49,161 nucleotides of DNA from Bacteroidales bacterium UBA7009. GTDB lineage: Bacteria > Bacteroidota > Bacteroidia > Bacteroidales > Paludibacteraceae. Below are positions 7,213-15,316 of the stretch, in pieces. The notes under the pieces were generated by a model. It had not been told where the DNA came from and did not search any database. It was given only the letters and a program-made list of their open reading frames with translations. How positions within the stretch are numbered: the first letter of the stretch is position 1; the number at the start of each line of letters is the position of its first letter. The DNA is taken from NCBI GenBank assembly GCA_002449665.1, contig DJXH01000030.1:1-49161 (forward strand). The letters are read 5' to 3'. A program made the position numbers and the translations under genes.

Positions 7213-10056
7213 CTACTTTACTGTCTGTCCGAGAGCGTTGTAGGTCTTGCCGTCGCGTAGGAGGTAGAGTATGCCGTTGCGGATAATCTTTTGCGCTTCG
7301 CCTTGATTGGCAGATGCTTCTATTTCGCCAATGGCTGTTACGGGTGTTTTGGTGAAATAACCCGGGTTGCCTTCTTCGTCCGGACGGGCGTAGGTAGCAT
7401 CGGTAATGTTCTTGTCGTACGCCGTGCCGTTGCCGCCGATAAGTGAGGTACAGCCGGTGAACATGTTATCCGAAATCTCCAAAGCCGCACTTGTACTCCA
7501 ATAATCATCGCAATAGATAGTTGTCAAGGCAGAACAATTCCTAAACATACTTGCCATATACATCACTTTCTCGGTATTGAAATTACTGAGGTTAAGTGAT
7601 TCCAATTTTGAGCATCCGGAGAACATAGCATTCATACTCGTGACGTTTTCGGTGTTGAGGAAGTCCAAATTCTCAATCTCAGTCACTTGGTCCATCCCAT
7701 AGAACCAATAGTCAGTTGTTATCGGGCGGGCTTTATTCATCGATTCGTCCAATGTGACAGAAGTAATGAGTGTATAATCGTTGATAAACATACTTTCGGC
7801 ACCACTCTCTGCACTCCACCAAGTTGCAACCCCCGGGCGTATGAGCCACTGATCGTCACGATAGAGCGTGAACTCGTTGTCAACCAAAGTGGCGTAGATA
7901 GTAGTTAAGGGTTTCGTGAAGTACCCGCGATTGCCGTATTCGTCGGGATGGGCGTAGGTAGCATCGGTAATGTTCTCGTTATACGCTGTTCCGTAGCCGC
8001 CGACGAGAGAGGTACAGCCATAGAACATATTATAGGAATTGGTCAGTTGGTCGCTTTGACTCCAGTCGCTATAACTGTAAATAGTTTTCAAATTGCTGCA
8101 GTAGTAGAACATACCACCAATATCCGTTACATTACGAGTATTGAAGGAAGCGAGATTCAATGTTGTCAAATTAGAGCAATAATTAAACATAGAAGTCATA
8201 TTCGTCACACTGCGTGTATCAAAACCTGAAATATTCAGTTCCGTCAAGGCACTGCATCCATCGAACATACCACTCATATTTGTCACATTCTTTGTATCAA
8301 AACGGCTTACATCCAAAGTCTTCAAAGCATAGCAATTTAGGAATAAGAAACTCATATCCGTTACCTCGGAGGTGTTGAGATAGTCCAAATGCTCAATGGA
8401 AGTTACTTTTGTAAAGTTGGCAAACCACTCACTTATGTTCGTTGGGCGAGCGTTTTGCATAGACTCGTCCAAAACAATGGTGGTCAGGGCGTATGCCCAC
8501 ATATCGCTTGCCCAGTAAATCATACCATCGCGGGATGCTCGTTGGTCGTCATAATAGAGGGTCAATGTCTTGCCGTCCTTGCTGAGCACAGCATAAATCT
8601 CGTTGGAGACAATGGTGTTGAAAAAGTCTTTCCATTCTTCCGCTTCCTGATAGGCTTCTAAAGCTTGTGCCGGCACTTCCACCGAGATGTTTTTTCTAAC
8701 CCCCTTGAACACATCGCCCTTACAAGCGGGAGGGATAACTGCATCGCAAACGATGGATTGCAGAGCCGAGCAATTCTGTAATGCGCCTTGTCTTATTTCG
8801 GTGAGAGTAGAGGGGAGATAGATTTTAGTCATGCCGGTGCACCCTTCGAAGGCATAACTGCCTATATCGGTGATACCTTCCTCAATCCTATATTCCTGAA
8901 CATCCGGACCAAAGACAGTTACCATTTTGTTGATTGTATTGATACCTGAGCTGTTCTTGCTCACAAAAGCGTTGGAAGTGATGCTTACGCTCTTCAACGG
9001 ACAATTCTCAAAAACGGTATTATTCAGCGAACGAATCTCTTTACCCAACTGAATAGATGTAAGCTTGCTGCAACCGGAAAAAGCATAGTCTCCGATAGTT
9101 GTAATATTGTCGGGGAACTTGACATACGATAAACTCTTGCATCCCTTAAAGGCGTATTCCCCGATGGTTGTAGCATTTTCTCCCGCATATAACTCCACAT
9201 CAATCAAGGCTGTGCAACCTTCAAACGCGTTGTCTCCAATAGTAACGCCATCGCCTAAACCCGCCGCAATCATACTTGTGCAGTTGGAGAAAGCCCCGAC
9301 ACCGATGCGTTTAATACTACCTGCTGGGTATATCTCATTGATTTTCTTGCAATAAGCGAACGCATAATTGCCGATACCGGTAACGCCGTAGAAAATACGT
9401 ATCCGTTCGATAGCATTCTCCAATCCGGCTTTTGCCCACGGGGACAAATTGACATTGTCATAGTCCGCCATATCTCCCATGCCGGAGATGGTCAACTGAC
9501 CGTTGATGTCCACTTCCCATGTGAGGTTGTCGCCTTGTTTGCCGCAGGTGCCTGCGCCAAGCTGGTAAGACTTGATCTTGCTGCCGAAAATCTTCCAACC
9601 GTCTGCCTTTTTATAGGCAGATTCACAGTTGAATGGGACATAGAGGGTAGCATACGTGAAATCAACCTTATTAAATGCGTTTTCGGGGCATGTAGGCGGG
9701 GTGGTGTTGCGGCAATAGACACTGACCAACGATGTACAATTAGTAAACGCATATTCCCCTACCTTGCTGATATTCTTCCCTAAATCAACACGAACCAAGT
9801 TTTGACAATTGTGGAAGGCGTTGTTCTCAATGGCGGTAACGCGGTAGGTGATGCCGTTAAAGCGAACTGTATCGGGGATGGCAACATAGTCTGTGTACTT
9901 CTCGCCGGTAATGAGATCCATCGTCCAAGAGGCAACGGATGCCGTCTTATCTGTCTTGTTAAAATTGTAATAGATGCCATCTACTCGGTTATCCCAAGCA
10001 AGGGCAGTTCCTACGCTTGCTGCAAGCGCGAGGATAAATGTGAAGATTTTCTTCAT
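7213..10056 (-). CDS. BspA-like surface protein with LRR_5 and two DUF285 modules
   Basis: A 947-residue secreted protein. Signal peptide 1-20 (MKKIFTFILALAASVGTALA), no lipobox. Residues ~57-160 and ~215-480 are Treponema/BspA-type LRR_5 repeats (IGDYAFSGCSKLTSIQLG is typical). Two DUF285 modules follow (~486-714 and ~718-902), closely like those of the next gene downstream. The tail (~923-947) is the shared tag IIRNGILYLLRDGKTYNALG then QTVK. It combines both BspA repeat classes in one chain, so it looks like a mosaic of the family. It is the first gene of the likely BspA transcript, and its ATG overlaps the stop of a possible leader ORF (ATGA at 10056-10053). Probable exported surface adhesin, ligand unknown. 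Confidence 0.85.
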   Translation of the reverse strand: MKKIFTFILALAASVGTALAWDNRVDGIYYNFNKTDKTASVASWTMDLITGEKYTDYVAIPDTVRFNGITYRVTAIENNAFHNCQNLVRVDLGKNISKVGEYAFTNCTSLVSVYCRNTTPPTCPENAFNKVDFTYATLYVPFNCESAYKKADGWKIFGSKIKSYQLGAGTCGKQGDNLTWEVDINGQLTISGMGDMADYDNVNLSPWAKAGLENAIERIRIFYGVTGIGNYAFAYCKKINEIYPAGSIKRIGVGAFSNCTSMIAAGLGDGVTIGDNAFEGCTALIDVELYAGENATTIGEYAFKGCKSLSYVKFPDNITTIGDYAFSGCSKLTSIQLGKEIRSLNNTVFENCPLKSVSITSNAFVSKNSSGINTINKMVTVFGPDVQEYRIEEGITDIGSYAFEGCTGMTKIYLPSTLTEIRQGALQNCSALQSIVCDAVIPPACKGDVFKGVRKNISVEVPAQALEAYQEAEEWKDFFNTIVSNEIYAVLSKDGKTLTLYYDDQRASRDGMIYWASDMWAYALTTIVLDESMQNARPTNISEWFANFTKVTSIEHLDYLNTSEVTDMSFLFLNCYALKTLDVSRFDTKNVTNMSGMFDGCSALTELNISGFDTRSVTNMTSMFNYCSNLTTLNLASFNTRNVTDIGGMFYYCSNLKTIYSYSDWSQSDQLTNSYNMFYGCTSLVGGYGTAYNENITDATYAHPDEYGNRGYFTKPLTTIYATLVDNEFTLYRDDQWLIRPGVATWWSAESGAESMFINDYTLITSVTLDESMNKARPITTDYWFYGMDQVTEIENLDFLNTENVTSMNAMFSGCSKLESLNLSNFNTEKVMYMASMFRNCSALTTIYCDDYWSTSAALEISDNMFTGCTSLIGGNGTAYDKNITDATYARPDEEGNPGYFTKTPVTAIGEIEASANQGEAQKIIRNGILYLLRDGKTYNALGQTVK

Positions 10057-10283
10057 AAGCTTTTATTTGGTTTTAGTGATTGTTTGTTCAGGTTATATAT
10101 AAATAAGCAGGCAGCACGTAACACCAAGTCCCGCGCTGCCTGCAAGACTGCGAATTTATTTTTATCTCTTACATTGCTACCACATTGTATGGGTGTGGCG
10201 TATGTATATTGTGTATGGTGGGGGGGGGTAAGTGTTTGATTTGCTGTTTGTTGTGTGGTCAACAAAGAATAATAGAGTCGCAT
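10053..10283 (-). CDS. possible 76-codon leader ORF ahead of the BspA genes
   Basis: The frame starts at ATG 10283, about 36 bases after the predicted transcription start, in an A-rich context (TTAAAAAATG) usual for this phylum. It stays open for the whole leader and stops with TGA overlapping the BspA start (ATGA). It includes a run of nine C (10228-10220 on the minus strand) and the hairpin at 10107-10143. The predicted peptide resembles no family known to me and looks unstructured, so it may be chance. If translated, it could couple or phase-control BspA translation. Confidence 0.25.
   Translation of the reverse strand: MRLYYSLLTTQQTANQTLTPPHHTQYTYATPIQCGSNVRDKNKFAVLQAARDLVLRAACLFIYNLNKQSLKPNKSL
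10107..10143. repeat. hairpin in the BspA leader
   Basis: GCAGGCAGC (10107-10115) is complementary to GCTGCCTGC (10135-10143). The intervening 19 bases allow two further G-C pairs. It lies in the 343-bp gap between the divergent genes, 50 bases upstream of the BspA start at 10056. It is not followed by a U-tract. Confidence 0.5.
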
Positions 10284-10325
10284 TTTTTAAGGATTGGCTT
10301 TATAATTCACTATTCTATTCGGCGA

Positions 10326-10356
10326 CAAAGGTACGAAATATTTTTTAGTGTGCAAA
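10326..10356 (-). promoter_or_regulatory. perfect Bacteroidetes promoter for the BspA genes
   Basis: On the minus strand TTTG (10356-10353), 19 bases, TACCTTTG (10333-10326): a full match to the consensus. The transcript would begin near 10319 and have a leader of about 260 nt before the BspA ATG at 10056. Confidence 0.7.
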
Positions 10357-10372
10357 AATTGGCGTAACTTTG
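10341..10372 (+). promoter_or_regulatory. promoter of the BadF-murB block
   Basis: TAACTTTG at 10365-10372 is a perfect -7 element. A T-run at 10341-10346 is a weak -33 element at about the right distance. Transcription would start near 10379, supporting the ATG at 10400 over an in-frame TTG at 10370. It overlaps the oppositely oriented BspA promoter. Confidence 0.6.
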
Positions 10373-10399
10373 CACGAATTTTATGTATTTAGTGCGAAA

Positions 10400-11278
10400 A
10401 TGATACTTATTGCCGACTCCGGCTCCACCAAGACCCACTGGTGTCTTATGGCTGCCAACGGACACTCGTCCGAGTTTTTCACCGATGGCATCAACCCCTT
10501 CTTCCAGACCGAAGATGCCATCCGTCAGACTGTTTCCAACCAACTGTTGCCACAGATGGCTAAACATCTCTGGGCAGGGACTATCACCCGCGTTTTTTTC
10601 TACGGAGCCGGTTGTACGCCTGCCAAAATACCGGTGCTGGAAAGTGTACTGGGTAGTGTTTTTCGCAAGGCGCAGTGTGAAGTCTATTCCGATATGACGG
10701 GTGCGGCTCGCGCTTTGCTCGGCAGCGACAAGGGTGTGGCTTGTATCCTCGGTACGGGCAGCAACAGTTGTCTGTACGATGGCAAGGATATACTTTGGAG
10801 CGTACCTGCTCTCGGCTTTATTCTCGGCGACGAAGGCAGCGGCGCCGTGCTTGGCAAAAGGCTCGTGGCAGACCTTCTTAAAAACCAACTTGGCGACGAC
10901 CTCAAAGAGTTGTTTTTAAGTGAGTTTGATACCACTCAAGCCGACATCATAGAGAATGTCTATCGTCGTCCTTTCCCCAATCGTTATCTCGCTTCGCTCA
11001 GTCGCTTCTGCGCTAATCATATTGACGATGAGCGTATTCAGCGGCTCGTGGAAGAGCATTTCCGCTCTTTCGCCAAGAGAATACTTTGTCAGTATTTCCT
11101 TAAAGATGAAGACCGCCAAATGCCCCTCGGCTTTGTCGGGTCTATTGCCTACTATTATAAAGAAAGTCTGCTCAAAGTGTTGTCTCGGATGCCTTTCCCT
11201 GTGCCGACGATAGTGCAGTCGCCTATGGAAGGTCTCAAACGCTTTCACGCTGCCGATGTCGTACCTACACAAGAATAA
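10400..11278 (+). CDS. BadF/BadG-family ATPase, N-acetylglucosamine kinase-like
   Basis: A 292-residue cytoplasmic ASKHA-fold protein. The phosphate-1 loop is near the N-terminus (ADSGSTKTHWCL). The second phosphate and adenosine motifs follow (CILGTGSNSCLYDG, GFILGDEGSGAVLGK). This pattern is that of the BadF/BadG/BcrA/BcrD ATPase family, in which short single-domain members resemble eukaryotic GlcNAc kinase. A kinase role in amino-sugar salvage fits the next gene, murB, which begins 9 bp downstream and uses UDP-GlcNAc-derived substrate, but this is inference. The ATG at 10400 follows the predicted promoter. Family sure, substrate not. Confidence 0.8.
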   Translation: MILIADSGSTKTHWCLMAANGHSSEFFTDGINPFFQTEDAIRQTVSNQLLPQMAKHLWAGTITRVFFYGAGCTPAKIPVLESVLGSVFRKAQCEVYSDMTGAARALLGSDKGVACILGTGSNSCLYDGKDILWSVPALGFILGDEGSGAVLGKRLVADLLKNQLGDDLKELFLSEFDTTQADIIENVYRRPFPNRYLASLSRFCANHIDDERIQRLVEEHFRSFAKRILCQYFLKDEDRQMPLGFVGSIAYYYKESLLKVLSRMPFPVPTIVQSPMEGLKRFHAADVVPTQE

Positions 11279-11287
11279 CAGTTTGCT

Positions 11288-12295
11288 ATGAATATCCGGC
11301 GTAATACTTCGCTCCTGAATTTCAACACTTTTCACCTTGATATGAAAGCCGATGCAGTAGCCGTCTTTCAGTCTGTGGAAGAACTCAAGACACTGCTTGC
11401 CGAGTACAAAAACTCTCCCATACTCCCTCTCGGCGAGGGCAGTAATATCCTCTTTACACGCGACTATGGCGGCTTGGTGTTGCTTTCGGGTATGAATCGT
11501 GCGCGTGCTCTGACTGAAACACGAGAAGACGTACTTATTGAAGCGGATGCGGGACTGAAAATGGACAGCCTTATAGCCCAGACTGTGGATATGGGACTTG
11601 GCGGCTTGGAGAACTTGAGTTACATCCCGGGTACGGTCGGTGCCGCCGCCGTACAGAACGTAGGTGCATACGGAGCCGAAGCAAAAGATGTGATACATTC
11701 CGTAAAAGCCCTTGACCGTCAAACGCTTGATGTGGTTGATATTCCCGCTGCCGACTGCTGCTATGCCTATCGCTACAGCCGCTTCAAGGACGAGTGGAAA
11801 GACCGTTTTATTATCACATCCGTCGTCTTTCGCTTGCGTATAGGCGCAGTACCTGACGTGTCGTATAAAGGTCTAACAGAAGAACTTTCGCGCCTTGGTG
11901 TTGTCAGTCCGTCCTTAAGTGATGTCAGGCGTGCCGTTATAAGCCTAAGGCAGCAGAAACTGCCAGAGGTGGCTCAGTACGGCTCCGCAGGCTCTTTTTT
12001 TAAGAACCCCATTGTGTCGGCTGAAACATTTGCAAAAATTCAATCTTCCTATTCTGATGTGCCTTTTTATGCTATGGACGGCGGCTATAAGATTCCCGCT
12101 GCCTGGCTTATTGACCGCAGCGGCTGCAAAGGTCTTGCTGTCGGCGGAGCGCGCGTGTGGGACAGGCAGCCGCTTGTCATAGTCAATACCGGCAACGCTA
12201 CGGCAGAGGACATAATGACCCTTGCCGCCACCGTTCAACATCGCGTAAAACAGCAGTTTGACATCGACCTTACACCCGAAGTGCAGTACGTGTGA
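11288..12295 (+). CDS. murB: UDP-N-acetylenolpyruvoylglucosamine reductase
   Basis: A 335-residue FAD-dependent enzyme that reduces UDP-GlcNAc-enolpyruvate to UDP-MurNAc with NADPH, the second committed step of peptidoglycan synthesis, in the cytoplasm. Visible signatures: the FAD-binding stretch PLGEGSNILFTRDYGGLVL, the family motif YIPGTVGAAAVQNVGAYGAE, the catalytic Ser region GSAGSFFKNP and a C-terminal Glu (DLTPEVQYV). Length and the GSAGSFFKNP form match the long type I (E. coli-like) MurB. It follows the BadF-like kinase by 9 bp and ends 17 bp before rsmE, so these are probably one transcript. Confidence 0.95.
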   Translation: MNIRRNTSLLNFNTFHLDMKADAVAVFQSVEELKTLLAEYKNSPILPLGEGSNILFTRDYGGLVLLSGMNRARALTETREDVLIEADAGLKMDSLIAQTVDMGLGGLENLSYIPGTVGAAAVQNVGAYGAEAKDVIHSVKALDRQTLDVVDIPAADCCYAYRYSRFKDEWKDRFIITSVVFRLRIGAVPDVSYKGLTEELSRLGVVSPSLSDVRRAVISLRQQKLPEVAQYGSAGSFFKNPIVSAETFAKIQSSYSDVPFYAMDGGYKIPAAWLIDRSGCKGLAVGGARVWDRQPLVIVNTGNATAEDIMTLAATVQHRVKQQFDIDLTPEVQYV

Positions 12296-12312
12296 TAATA
12301 ATTATAAAAACT

Positions 12313-13023
12313 ATGTATCTTTTTTACAATCCTGATATTGAGACCGTCAATTGCTTGAGTGAGGATGAGTCGGCTCACTGTGTGCGTGTCCTGCGGCTGC
12401 AGAAAGGCGATGAGATTGTGCTCACCGACGGGCGCGGGACAACAGCCTACGCTCGTATTACCAATCCGCATCCGCGCCACTGCGAGTATGAGATTGTCCG
12501 CACCGAAAAACAGCCGCCTTCGCACAACTTTCGCCTTCATATAGCCTTCGCACCCACCAAAAACATAGAGAGAGTGGAGTGGATGGCGGAGAAATGCACC
12601 GAGATAGGAGCCGATGCCTTCACTCCTCTGCTGTGCCGTTTCTCCGAGCGCAAACAACTGCGCACTGACCGCTTGCAGAAGATCATCCTGTCCGCTGCCA
12701 AACAGAGCCTTACACCATACTTGCCTACGCTTGACGAGATGATGCCGTATGATGAGTTTGTGCGCAATTTCCAAGCCTCACACCCTGATGTCGAGTGCTT
12801 TATTGCCCACTGCTACGATACTCCCAAACGCCTGCTGCGCGACGCCCTTACGCTTGGTCGGGATACGCTTATCCTGCTCGGTCCCGAAGGCGATTTCTCC
12901 GAAGAGGAGGTTAGGCTTGCCGAAAGTCTCGGATTCCATTCCGTCAGCCTCGGCTCCTCGCGCCTGCGTACCGAGACAGCAGCCGTAGTGGCTTGCCACA
13001 CTGCCATACTAATGAACGAATAA
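12313..13023 (+). CDS. rsmE: 16S rRNA m3U1498 methyltransferase
   Basis: A 236-residue SPOUT-class RNA methyltransferase that adds a methyl to N3 of U1498 of 16S rRNA using SAM. Typical features: an N-terminal PUA-like region (SEDESAHCVRVLRLQKGDEI), then the trefoil-knot SAM site with LLGPEGDFSEEEV and the closing LGSSRLRTETAA. KCTEIGADAFTPLLC is the usual mid-protein motif. I take the ATG at 12313; an in-frame GTG at 12292 overlapping the murB stop would add seven odd residues. It lies between murB and the PAP2 gene in the same direction. Confidence 0.93.
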   Translation: MYLFYNPDIETVNCLSEDESAHCVRVLRLQKGDEIVLTDGRGTTAYARITNPHPRHCEYEIVRTEKQPPSHNFRLHIAFAPTKNIERVEWMAEKCTEIGADAFTPLLCRFSERKQLRTDRLQKIILSAAKQSLTPYLPTLDEMMPYDEFVRNFQASHPDVECFIAHCYDTPKRLLRDALTLGRDTLILLGPEGDFSEEEVRLAESLGFHSVSLGSSRLRTETAAVVACHTAILMNE

Positions 13024-13044
13024 TGCCTGAAATGCTGAACGAAT

Positions 13045-13698
13045 ATGCTTGAGCAACTGATAGATATTGACCAACAAATCATTGTGCTTATCAACTCTTG
13101 GCACGCGCCTTGGGCTGATAACTTGATGTGGATAGTAAGCGGTAAACTTACTTGGGTTCCGCTCTATTTGCTGCTTGTCGCTCTCCTTTGGTGGCGGTTA
13201 GGTTGGAAAAATACTCTGTTTCTGCTTATAGGCTTCGCTGTGGCTGTAGGCTGTGCCGACTATATTTCTTCCGGCATAATAAAGCACCTTGTCTGCCGTC
13301 CGCGTCCGACCCACGAACCCGCCATTATGGACACGCTGCATATAGTAAACGGCTACCGTGGCGGAATGTACGGATTTGTCAGCAGTCATGCCGCCAACAC
13401 TATGGCTGTTGCTCTGCTTTTCTGCCTGATATATAATAATTTGCTTGTCCGATTACGCCCTCCGAAATATAAAACAAGAAACGCCCTTGTTTGGACGTTC
13501 CTTATGCTCTGGGTCGCTGCCAACTGCTATAGCCGTATGTATCTCGGTGTGCATTATCTCGGGGATATACTCGGCGGCTTGGCTGTCGGTGCTTTGTCGG
13601 CTACGGCTGTCTATTTCGCTTGCCGCCGTCTCGGTCTTTTGTCGCCTTGCGGCTGCGGCATTGGTCCTACAGGCGACGAACCGGCGCGGGGAGAATGA
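13045..13698 (+). CDS. PAP2-family membrane phosphatase
   Basis: A 217-residue integral membrane protein with several helices and the three PAP2 signatures: KHLVCRPRP (residues 80-88, KX6RP), VSSHA (112-116, where PSGH is usual, His115) and SRMYLGVHYLGD (163-174, SRX5HX3D with His170 and Asp174). Members dephosphorylate lipid phosphates such as undecaprenyl pyrophosphate, phosphatidylglycerol phosphate or lipid A on the outer face of the inner membrane. The exact substrate cannot be read. Location after murB and rsmE is consistent with an envelope role. Its last 88 bases overlap the convergent gene at 13611-14018. Confidence 0.88.
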   Translation: MLEQLIDIDQQIIVLINSWHAPWADNLMWIVSGKLTWVPLYLLLVALLWWRLGWKNTLFLLIGFAVAVGCADYISSGIIKHLVCRPRPTHEPAIMDTLHIVNGYRGGMYGFVSSHAANTMAVALLFCLIYNNLLVRLRPPKYKTRNALVWTFLMLWVAANCYSRMYLGVHYLGDILGGLAVGALSATAVYFACRRLGLLSPCGCGIGPTGDEPARGE

Positions 13699-14018
13699 CT
13701 GACCTGCTTGTTCATAAACGTATTGTACTGCTCTTCTGTAAGTATGCCTTTCAGTTCCTCGGTCATACTCATCAGTCGCTCAAGGTCTTCCCCCCTCGTG
13801 TTGCTCTTAACGCGCATACGAGCATATTTGAGGTGCATCTTATAGAGAGTATCTATCTGTAAGCTGTCCTTGAGATCAAGTTCGCGCACAAGACGATGTG
13901 TCTGTTTCTTGGCTATCTCCTCCGCAGTGCGGACAACCGGCTCGGAGGGCTGATCGGCAAGAGCAAACAAAGGAGCCACTACCAATGAAAAAAGCAAAAT
14001 ATAAACCTTATAATTCAT
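13611..14018 (-). CDS. small secreted Spy/CpxP-like protein (LTxxQ type)
   Basis: A 135-residue protein from the ATG at 14018, chosen because it starts directly with a signal peptide (MNYKVYILLFSLVVAPLFAL then A). The mature part is helical and charged, with KKQTHRLVRELDLKDSLQID and an LTxxQ-like unit (ILTEEQYNTFM) near residues 95-106. That pattern suggests the Spy/CpxP/DUF4890 group of periplasmic chaperone-like proteins. The tail is Pro/Arg-rich and basic (GDKRPRRRQAK) and is encoded opposite the end of the PAP2 gene. Function is inferred only from the motif; metal sensing or envelope stress are possibilities. Confidence 0.65.
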   Translation of the reverse strand: MNYKVYILLFSLVVAPLFALADQPSEPVVRTAEEIAKKQTHRLVRELDLKDSLQIDTLYKMHLKYARMRVKSNTRGEDLERLMSMTEELKGILTEEQYNTFMNKQVSHSPRAGSSPVGPMPQPQGDKRPRRRQAK

Positions 14019-14101
14019 AACCGTAAATAGTTTGAGTGAATTTCTATAATTAGTTTGCAAAAAATGTGCCAAACATTGTCGTTTATCCGATTTTATAATA
14101 T

Positions 14102-15316
14102 ATGAATGTACCGTTATATATAGCCAAACGCTTGTATTTCAGCGATAAGAGTAATCGCTCGTCCCGCCTCGCAGTGCGTGTGGCTCTGCTTGGTATAATC
14201 ATTGGCGTTATGGTGATGATTATAGCCCTCTGTGTCGTGGTCGGGTTTAAGCGCACCGTTTCCGATAAGGTGGCACTCTTCGGCTCGCATATCCAACTCA
14301 CTGCCTTCGAGTCTAACAACACCTTTGAACTCTCGCCTATTAACGTCAGCGACACGCTTATAGACAATCTCAAAGCTATTCCGCACGTAAAAGATGTGTC
14401 CGTTTTCCTTACCAAGCCCGGTATCATCAAGACCGCCGAGCAGTTTCAGGGCGTAGTCCTTCGCTCCACTGACAAGCAGGATATAGAACAAAGTCTGTTG
14501 GAAGGCACAATGCCGGTCAATCCCAACGAAGTGGCTCTCTCGCTTTCCGCCTGCCGCAAACTTCGGCTCAAAACGGGCGATGATGTCTGGCTCTATTTCG
14601 TAGGAGATGATGTAAGAGTAAGGCGGTGGAAACTGACGGGAATCTATTTTACAGGCTTTGAGGATGCCGATATGCTTTTCGCTTGGTGTACACACGACCA
14701 GATACGCCGTCTGCAAGGCTGGACAGAACAACAGGCTTCCGGTATAGAGATAACCCTCGACGACATCTCACATCTTGAAGAGGTGGCGGATGCAGTGTGG
14801 TATCAGACTGCCAATCGCCTTGACGACAACGGCAACGCCCTCTATACGCAGACCCTCGAAGACCTCAACCCGCAGATATTTGCGTGGCTCGACCTGCTTG
14901 ATATGAACGTTATCGTTATCCTGCTGCTTATGTTCGCCGTGTCGGCGTTTAATATCGTCTCGGGCTTGATTATACTTATCCTTGACAGCGTGCAACTTAT
15001 AGGTACGCTCAAAGCCCTCGGTGCGGACAACCGCCTCGTAAGGTCTATCTTCCTCTACGAGTCCGCTATGCTGATATGCAAAGGTGTAGGGTGGGGGACA
15101 CTGCTCGGACTTGCCCTTGCAGCCGTGCAGTATTTCACTCATTTCCTGCCCCTTGACCCTGCCACCTACTATGTAACCTTTGTCCCCATAGCCTTCCCTT
15201 GGCTGTGGATAACGCTGCTGCTTATAGCGGTAGTTGTTCTCTCTCTGCTCGTTCTGCTGCTGCCCTCCGGCGTGGCTGCCAATGTCTCACCTGCTCGTGT
15301 AATGCGCTATGAATAA
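14102..15316 (+). CDS. FtsX-like ABC transporter permease (LolC/LolE type)
   Basis: A 404-residue inner-membrane protein with the MacB/FtsX layout: one N-terminal helix (~30-50, ALLGIIIGVMVMIIALCVVV), a large periplasmic domain (~60-270) and three C-terminal helices (~275-300, ~320-345, ~370-395). The opening PLYIAKRLYFSDKSNRSSRL is typical of LolC/LolE-like permeases in Bacteroidetes. These move lipoproteins from the inner membrane to LolA, but the ATPase partner is not in this window, so the lipoprotein role is inferred. Its 3' end overlaps the GSCFA gene start by 8 bp. Confidence 0.85.
   Translation: MNVPLYIAKRLYFSDKSNRSSRLAVRVALLGIIIGVMVMIIALCVVVGFKRTVSDKVALFGSHIQLTAFESNNTFELSPINVSDTLIDNLKAIPHVKDVSVFLTKPGIIKTAEQFQGVVLRSTDKQDIEQSLLEGTMPVNPNEVALSLSACRKLRLKTGDDVWLYFVGDDVRVRRWKLTGIYFTGFEDADMLFAWCTHDQIRRLQGWTEQQASGIEITLDDISHLEEVADAVWYQTANRLDDNGNALYTQTLEDLNPQIFAWLDLLDMNVIVILLLMFAVSAFNIVSGLIILILDSVQLIGTLKALGADNRLVRSIFLYESAMLICKGVGWGTLLGLALAAVQYFTHFLPLDPATYYVTFVPIAFPWLWITLLLIAVVVLSLLVLLLPSGVAANVSPARVMRYE

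Larger units (their letters stand above)
10057..10399. other. 343-bp divergent intergenic region
   Basis: Contains back-to-back promoters (minus 10356-10326, plus near 10341-10372), a G9 run at 10220-10228, the hairpin 10107-10143 and the possible leader ORF 10283-10053. Apart from that low-confidence ORF I see no gene here. Confidence 0.6.

Noticed and set aside
10916..11722. 268-codon open frame on the minus strand
   Set aside because: Covers parts of the BadF and murB genes in antisense with no start context or domain.
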